Assembly: GCA_022605425.2 (NCBI GenBank)
Contig: CM061247.1
Location: forward strand, 1,165,501-1,229,500
Origin: Hamiltosporidium tvaerminnensis
Lineage: Eukaryota; Microsporidia; Dubosqiidae
DNA: 64,000 nt
Direction of reading: 5' to 3'
The notes below the pieces were generated by a model that was not told the DNA's origin, did no database searches, and was given only the letters and a program-made list of their open reading frames with translations. The stretch's first letter is position 1. Each line of letters opens with the position of its first letter. Positions 56,901-64,000 of the stretch are shown here, piece by piece. A program made the position numbers and the translations under genes.

Positions 56901-59900
56901 CAATCACTTATCTTAGTTTTGATCTTTTCAAAATAAAGGCCGACTAATACAAAAAAATATGAATAATTAAATGTCGTTTTAATGAGAGGAATCAAATAAA
57001 TTATATTCAGAAAAGCAAAAAACCGACTTATTATTTTAATTTCTTAAAATTGAATTAGAATTAGATGTGTATTTTGATTTTTTCACTTGCTACATCAACT
57101 CATAAATTTTACTGTCTATAGACTTGTGATTTCTTCATTTAGAATACAAATTAAACAGTAATAAAGAATTTCCAAAGAAGCTATACTTATTTCTATGACA
57201 AACAAGTTAATTCTAAGCTGATATAACCTTTCTATGGTATACAATATACTATATTTTACTGCATATGATGTTTGTTTGTTGTAGATCAAGAGTTTAATCC
57301 CTGGATAATTTCAAGGGACTTATGTATAAAAAATTTAAAGTATTCGTTAAAATAAAAATAATTTGCTTCTAAATTTCAACTAATGTTAATATACTCTAAC
57401 TTTTAAAAAATGTATATTGCAGCAAAACCATTTTTTTCTGCATTTTTTTATTCTGTTCTAGCTTTTTTACGAATTTAGGATATATGAGAATCAACTAGCA
57501 AAACTGTTAAAAATATTTTTTATGTCAAAAATGTAAAAAAATGAATATTTCAATAGGATTTGTTTTATTCTAATGCGAATGATTATAAGTACCTTTTTAC
57601 CAATATAATAAGAAAATCCTTATTAAATCAATTTAACTTAAATAAACTTCAAAATAATGCAATGTTACTTTCATTTACTGAAAAGACACACTTATACTTC
57701 TGTAGCTGCAAAAAAGTATAACCGATTGCGCAAGTAACATGTTATTTCTTCTATGTAAACACATATCTGCTGTAATTACAAATAAACTCCTAAATTAGGC
57801 TTGGCTGCATATATTAATATACCTAGCTTTGTTTTTTTCAACATTGTGGCAAAATGGATTTCGTTTTAAATGATATTTTTTTAACCAAAGCCTTTTATTA
57901 AAGCTCAATTCGAAAATCTTATAAGTAAATAGCTAAAACAGAGAGAGTACCAAGCAACATTAGTTATCATTATATAATAGCACAAAATGCGAAGGAATTT
58001 ATAAACAAAACAGTACTGTTTTTGTGGAGAAGTGTTAAAGCTTTAGCAGGAATTTTATGAAACTACTAATCATACATAAACAAGCGCATCAAAGAATTGT
58101 AATTATCATATAGATATATTTCTCGAATTATAAAAAATAAGATCGACTCTAAACATTAACAATATTACAGGAAAAATACACCTCGAAAGATCTTCGTCTA
58201 AAGTTTTCTTTTACGGAAAAAGACAATTAATTTTTTATTGCTGATTTCCAATATTTCCATATTGCTTTGTGTTAAAATAATAGACTATAAAAACGTTTAT
58301 AATTAATTATATTACGGTCAAAAAAAGGTTTTTATAGTACATAATATTTCACGAAGAAAAAACCGAAGTCATATGATTTTACTTTCAACCAACTAGCTAT
58401 ATATCCCATTAATCTAAGGTTTTAGTTTTCATATAAGATATTTTAAGAATCTTTCGATGCCATTCTTTCTTGTATTAGTAAAAAGAATCCATTTGCAAGA
58501 AATATTCGACCGCTTATACCTACGCCTATAAATTATTTTAAATAATGAATTCGTGGCCTAAAATAACCGCATAAAAGAAATATATGATCGTTTTAATATA
58601 TAATTTTTTGTAGGCTTCGTAATTGTTAATTACATGATTTAAGTTAAAGATTTTAAAATTAAATCTTACGCTTAATATTAAATATTTGAAACAGAAATTG
58701 GCAGCCTTTGCAAAGCTGCATATATGATTAATAAATATTTCTACGGATGTGACCAATTTTTTATAAATATAATTTCAGAGCATTAGCATATATTCAATAT
58801 AAGTTTATCCATCTAAACAGTAATTTTTGAGGAATATAATGAGGAAAAATTTAACCGCGCTTTAAAATGTAACAAATATGAGTTACTTATTTCTAGATTT
58901 ACCAGATCATTAATTCTGAAAGATTGCGAAGCTCATTCATTTACTAAACTGGGATGGATTTAAATCGTTTTATATTTCTTCCTATTCGTAAAATTAAGAA
59001 TTCCGTTTTGGATTACAACTTTTCCGAAAATTTGGCTGCAAACATTATCTATACATTAAAATATATATTTAACCATCCATCGTTAGTATAAAACTTGTAT
59101 AGATAATTAACTCTTATAAAAATGCTGAAAAGAACGAAATTTCATAAAAAATCGATCCCAACAATTTGTCGGTATATATGCAAGGAAATAACAATTCATT
59201 ATCGCTAGAAAACAGGTATTAATTCGTAAAAGAAACTAATTTGGCCACATTCTAAATCTATATAAATTAAAAATATAAAAAAATATTATAGCGGTTTTCA
59301 CTTCATAGGAAACAAAATTGGAATTATATTTGTAATCTGTTTTTAATATAATGCGTTTTTGTATGCTATGCTTCTATTTCTTTACATAGCTCGAAGTATG
59401 TATTTTTTTAAGCATTCATTATAAATAATAATTCTATTCGTTTGGTGTTATTGGATACAAATATCGTCAATATGTTAAATATTTTAAAAATACTATTATC
59501 GAGCTTTAAAATATAGATTGATTTCGCCCGTTATTGGTTTATTTAACCTTCATGTGTTGTTTTTGAAAAATAATTGTGTATTTCCCATTTCGTTTGTTTT
59601 GATTTTGAAACAACACTTATTATAGTTATAATTTTATTGACATAATAAAATAACATTTCCTTTCGAGTTATCATTAAAATTCGTCAATTTTTGTTTTAAA
59701 TATTTTTATTTTCTATTAGTTTCCAAACCTAAAGTAAAATATGCAGGTTTCTTATTTCAGTAAATTGTAAAAATCTTATATTTACGCGGGGAAGATAATG
59801 AAAAACAAAATCTTCCAAATAAAAAAGGAAAATTCATAGTATATGTAAAAGTAATTTAAATCATATAAATTTATATTGTAATGTCATTTCCTAGAGCAAC

Positions 59901-61258
59901 TTATAATTATCTTACTATTTTTTTATTCTCAAAAAACTTCGAATATAAAATTCCGGAGCAATCACGTATTTTTTTAATAAATTTTTAAGTTAATTAATTT
60001 TTTATTTATAACAAAAATTTCTGAAAAATGCATTTTACTTATTTTAAACTTTGTGCAAAAATCATTTTTTTTATAAATTAATTTTTTTCCGTTTTGCAAA
60101 AATTACTATGGCTTTATAAATGAATCCACATGATTTCCAGTATATTTTAATGAAGCACTTAGACATAAGATTGCTAATAATTAAAATAAAACTTAATATA
60201 CATTCAATAACTTCGATTACCTCGGTAATAAGCCAAAAAGTTAAATACAAATTTCTTCTGATTGCCAATATTTTACTAAATTAAAAATATAAAGGAGTTT
60301 TAGCTTAAATTTTTTGAAAAATCGGAGCGTACTAAAATTATTTGGGGGATACAATTCTCTATATCCATAAGCATATATTTTTATCCTGATAGCATATCGC
60401 GGCCATAATGATAAATAAAGCTTGAATTAGCGTCTTTAACAGCCAAGAAAATTTTTGCAATTTAGTTAATGATGAAATAGAACATATAGATTAAGATAAA
60501 GGAGAATATGACTGATTAAAAATATATTCTCTATTCTAAATTAACATCTGAACACGAATTTACGTTTAAAAGTATTGAATGTAGAAAAAAACAAATGCAA
60601 TAAAACTGTTTCTCCATTGAATCAGATCCAGAGTGCGTTTAAGATACAATTTAAGCGCTGAATTTTGAATTCTGACTACGATTACATTCACACTCTTCTC
60701 TGGAAAATATATTCTTCGTTTCTGATGATTTCTACATCGAATATTTTTGTCGAGGGCATCTACGTTTCTATGCTGTATTAAATTGTAATATTATAACAAG
60801 AAAAATATAGAATTAATTAACAATATGAGATGTAATGAGTTTTAAATTTAGTCAGTGTTCGAATTCATTTCAAGCAACTTTATTTTAAAGATTTACAAAA
60901 TTGACGCTCTAAAAAACATTAGATACAATAACTACATAATTAAAAATAAAAGACTGTATATTTCTCCACGAAATAGTCATACAATAATGTTACATCATAA
61001 TTTAGGTTTTTTGGGTTATTGAAATTCCAACTTCCTGTATAAAATACCAATATTAGAGTAAATATAAACCTGGAAATTTCATAGTTCGTTAAAAATTTAC
61101 AGTTAAGTCAAAAAAAGTTTTTAACAAAAAACACACATTTGACTTTCATTGGATTGCAAACGAAACCCGTTTTTGAATTTAAAAGTTCTGATTTTTTTTC
61201 GTGTTCTATAAAGACGGTATAACCTTTGTAAATGTTTGGCGTTAGAGTTCTTACTTAC
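47927..61258. other. Gene desert, 13 kb
   Basis: No gene, RNA gene or intact repeat recognised across 13.3 kb. Short frames at 49182-49448, 54742-54936, 55094-55309 and 60071-60268 have no homology and look like chance openings. One short hairpin (51309-51346) is listed separately. Confidence 0.5.
51309..51346. repeat. GC-rich hairpin, 10-bp perfect stem
   Basis: GAAAGGCAGC at 51309-51318 pairs perfectly with GCTGCCTTTC at 51337-51346 across an 18-base loop. It sits in a locally GC-richer 120-base stretch in the desert. No downstream T-run or neighbouring gene gives it a role. Confidence 0.7.
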
Positions 61259-61560
61259 TCAAAAGCATAACGGCTCACTAAGGGCCATAGCCTCATATAT
61301 TAATAACTTTAGGATGCCATGCACAAGAGCCAATATTTTATATTCGTCTATAACAAGGTAACTGGGCTGCATTTTTTTAAGATCATCTAACCATCTAGAT
61401 TTAACGCAACGTGGAAGTTTTCGACTATCAGGATTAAAAATATACAACTTTTGTAGTGCGCTGATACCGGGCATTCGTTCAAGAGCCACCAACCATCGTC
61501 GTATTTTTTTTTGCATAGTTACAAATTCTGTATTTCGATATAAATTTTAGAGTGAGATAT
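61259..61560 (-). pseudogene. C-terminal relic of an RTE-type reverse transcriptase
   Basis: The minus-strand frame 61516-61259 encodes RRWLVALERMPG, LQKLYIFNPDSRKLP, CVKSRWLDDLKKM and YEAMALSEPL, ending at a stop. The pattern RWLGHVxRM...KxxRGRPxxRWxDDxxxx...EAKA is the typical C-terminus of RTE/craniofacial-type non-LTR elements. Upstream on the same strand (to about 61560) IEIQNL matches the xAEIQxL segment that precedes it in the family, one frameshift away. The catalytic RT domain is not recognisable. Confidence 0.65.
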
Positions 61561-63429
61561 TGTTATAACCTTTTGATTCCCTTTGCTGGGACCATTTTGG
61601 TAGGTTTTTCTAAATAGAATCTTATGTTTTCATATACCTAATCATCGCTTCATTACGCCAAGACAATACTCAGCTTTCGAGGAGTTTTGTAAATACTTTA
61701 TTACATATTGATGTTTTCCAAAGGAGGCGTTTAATCCTGGCTCAAAAAGCCTCTTTCTTTTTCACCCGGGCTTTGAACCAGCCATGGGGGAGGTTTAAGA
61801 GTTTTATTTTTACGAATTCTCTTAGGAGCGAATAAAGCCAATTACTTAAATCGCTTAATTCATAACAAAAGTAATGATGTCACATCGTTCTTAATATATA
61901 TGCAAATATTATCAACGCAGTGTATTTAAAAATAATATACTAATAAAAACTTCTAATAATAAAAAGTAAATTTTATATTTTCAATTTAAATATAAACTTT
62001 TTGTTTATTGCCATAAAAATCATAGTCGTACATTACAGACAGTATCGATTCAAAACATGTTTATAGCATGCTTTGTGCTGATTCTTTCCCTTCATATTTA
62101 TCATTTGTTAAACCGAATTTTAAGCAGGAAAACATATTGAAGTTTTTATCTACAAAATTATGTGATTTAACAAATTTTATAACTTCATTTTATGTATTAT
62201 CCATTAATATTCTGTAAAATCAACTATTATTTTGCATTATCACTAGATTTCCCCTGTGTGTTTATTAAAAATCATCATAATAAGAAAGTATACAATTATA
62301 AAAAAAATATCAGTCTATGATGTGGTATTACAAAAGAAATTTACTTTTATTATTTAGCATTCAATGTTCTTGATCTAGTAAACTAGGATATATAATTATA
62401 ACTTTCGCTTTTTATATTTTAAAATATCTTTCAATTTGACCGATATAATTTTCTAATTGATTTTCAGATAAAATTATAAAGTAGAAAACGATACGCTTTA
62501 TTGTTTACTTTTGAAAATTTGTAAATGAATCTATATCTGAAACTTATTAGATAAAGAAGGAAAAAAACTCTTGGTCGATATTTAAAATAAAAAAATATCA
62601 AAAACAAAACTTCTCAAACTAAAGCCTGAAAATAACAAAAGAAATAAGAAAAATATCAATGAAGATTTTCAGAGTAGTGAAATTTCATTTAAATCACAAA
62701 GGCTAATATAACTGCTGTTTTATGTTAAAAGATTATGTATTAAATGGTTTTTTTATGAAAATAGAAAAAAAATATTACTTTTAATAAATGAATTCTAGTT
62801 AACGTCGCTAATAATTATTTAATTGAAATAATTTTGAAGCTTTTCCTCTTCACAAAGGTTTTAATATAATTTTTTCGAGAGTCTGACTTAAAACCGAAAA
62901 TAATTTTACGTTTGAAAACTTTATATAGTTGAGAAACCGTATTCTAAAAATTTTTGATACAGTTTCAGCAAAAGCGAATTTAGACAATATCTATGTCCGT
63001 TTTTGCCTTAATAAAATATTTTATGAAAACTAATATTAACTGAATATTAAGATATAAAAAGATTAAATATATGTAAAAAGAAATTTTTACTAGGAATTTG
63101 AAAAGAAGAATTAATCTCAAAAGGTTTTTTTTGATATTAAAAAACGAAACATTTTTTCACAATGAATTATTTTCACATATAACATTGTCATAATTACTAT
63201 TTGTATAAAATAATAACTTCAATTTTTTTTAAAAATATAAGATTTATATTTGTAGTTCGTCCGAATAATGCAAACGAATGAGCTTTATAAAGTAAAGAAG
63301 GCACATACTAATATATCATATGCCTATATATAAAAAATAGTACATAGTTTAACAAAGTAGGCTTAAACATATTTTTCAAAACTTAACGCTGTTTTAAGTC
63401 TAACATTGATAGATATATTCCAAAACCTA
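61561..63429. other. Intergenic, with a B-box-like motif
   Basis: AT-rich, except for a GC-richer patch at 61720-61800. In it the minus strand reads GGTTCAAAGCC (61769-61779), a perfect Pol III B-box match, without a convincing A-box or tRNA fold. Nothing else seen. Confidence 0.45.
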
Positions 63430-63870
63430 TTTTTAGCCCTTTAACGATTCCCACACTCCTTGCTCTCAATTTTTACTCTATAAAATCCAATTGCAAACCC
63501 CTGAGCTTTCTCGAGGTTCGTTAATTATTTGCTCATGGGTTTATGGTAGGTCAACATATATTACCCGGCCTTGAGAATAGCAACATTTTTTTAGACTCTA
63601 TTCATGAAAACGAATAAATTATACCAAGATATTCCCAATTTTACACCGAATCTATCGAGATTTTGCAATTGATAAAAAAAGGTATAAAGGGTATCTAAGT
63701 ATTTACGGCGTTCGAAATTTATGATTATTCATATCTTCTTCGCTTTTTAGGCTGGATGAAGTGAAACATACACGGTATCTCTATATTATTGGTCATTATT
63801 TTAGGTGCAATCACGGTTTTAAATCAAATCCCATAACCTGCCGCTTAGTTCTTAAAAGTATTTATTATAA
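63430..63870 (-). repeat. Eroded copy of the ~700-bp repeat
   Basis: In minus-strand order the landmarks recur in degenerate form: CCCACACTCCTTGCTC (for CCCAACACTCCATCGG), GAGGTTCGTTAATTATTTGC, CCGGCCTTGAGAATAGCAAC and, further along, CATAACCTGCCGCTTAGTTC (for TATAACCTGCTACTTAGCTC). The 3' two-thirds of the family is represented, and the 5' part is beyond recognition toward the window end. Confidence 0.7.
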
Positions 63871-64000
63871 GGAATATACCTTATAATACAAATCACCGAA
63901 TAACACTAAAAAATGATCGGGTTATTTTTCTGAATATATAGATGATATTATAACTTGATTTCTGTTATTCATAGCAAAAACATGTGTTTTTTGTTATGTT

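Noticed and set aside
1-64000. tRNA, rRNA, CRISPR arrays and telomeric repeats
   Set aside because: I looked for T-loop/A-box pairs, small-subunit rRNA landmarks, spaced identical repeats and TTAGG-type arrays and found none convincing; (GTTA)4 at 12206 is too short to be telomeric.

Overview
The window reads as chromosomal DNA of a large-genome, AT-rich microsporidian (an obligate intracellular fungus relative). The genes are single-exon and the proteins are divergent, short versions of fungal families. A lone pyruvate dehydrogenase E1-alpha is present, and several starts have a CCC/CCCC run a few bases upstream, as expected of microsporidian promoters. The wide spacing between genes fits gene-poor lineages such as Edhazardia or Hamiltosporidium, but the species cannot be fixed from the sequence alone.

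Layout. 0.6-35 kb holds all the genes: an Air1/2-like zinc-knuckle protein (593-1297, +); a 1555-residue single-pass membrane protein with internal repeats (4175-8842, +); a UBA-SEP-UBX Cdc48 adaptor (10656-11342, -); a small basic hypothetical protein (12607-13029, -); a cyclin H-like TFIIH kinase subunit (17256-18011, -); PDH E1-alpha (20996-22123, +); V-ATPase subunit a (25443-27893, +, start corrected from the longest frame); and a small ubiquitin-like protein (34434-34667, +). No operon-like clustering is seen. The genes are generally housekeeping: RNA surveillance, protein quality control, transcription, pyruvate metabolism, organelle acidification.

28.6-39.8 kb is a transposable-element cluster. 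It contains a decayed R2-like non-LTR retrotransposon with a C-terminal zinc knuckle and restriction-like endonuclease, two copies of a ~700-bp dispersed repeat, a 693-bp inverted-repeat element carrying the C-terminal end of a KRBA2-like integrase, and a broken mariner of the DD39D (plant/oomycete) type flanked by TA. Two 5'-truncated relics of the R2-like element lie at about 9.6-10.3 and 23.2-23.9 kb.

39.8-64 kb is essentially a gene desert. I see only eroded copies of the ~700-bp repeat, an RTE-derived short element with a 15-bp target duplication (47658-47926), an RTE reverse-transcriptase C-terminus (61259-61560) and a few hairpins.

The least-described item is the ~700-bp repeat family. 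A 68-bp 3'-end fragment at 368-435 is flanked by a 17-bp near-perfect direct repeat, which suggests movement by target-primed reverse transcription even though no coding capacity is visible. The collection of TE types usual in animals and plants (RTE, KRBA2-like, DD39D mariner) suggests repeated horizontal acquisition, probably from hosts; this is inference.
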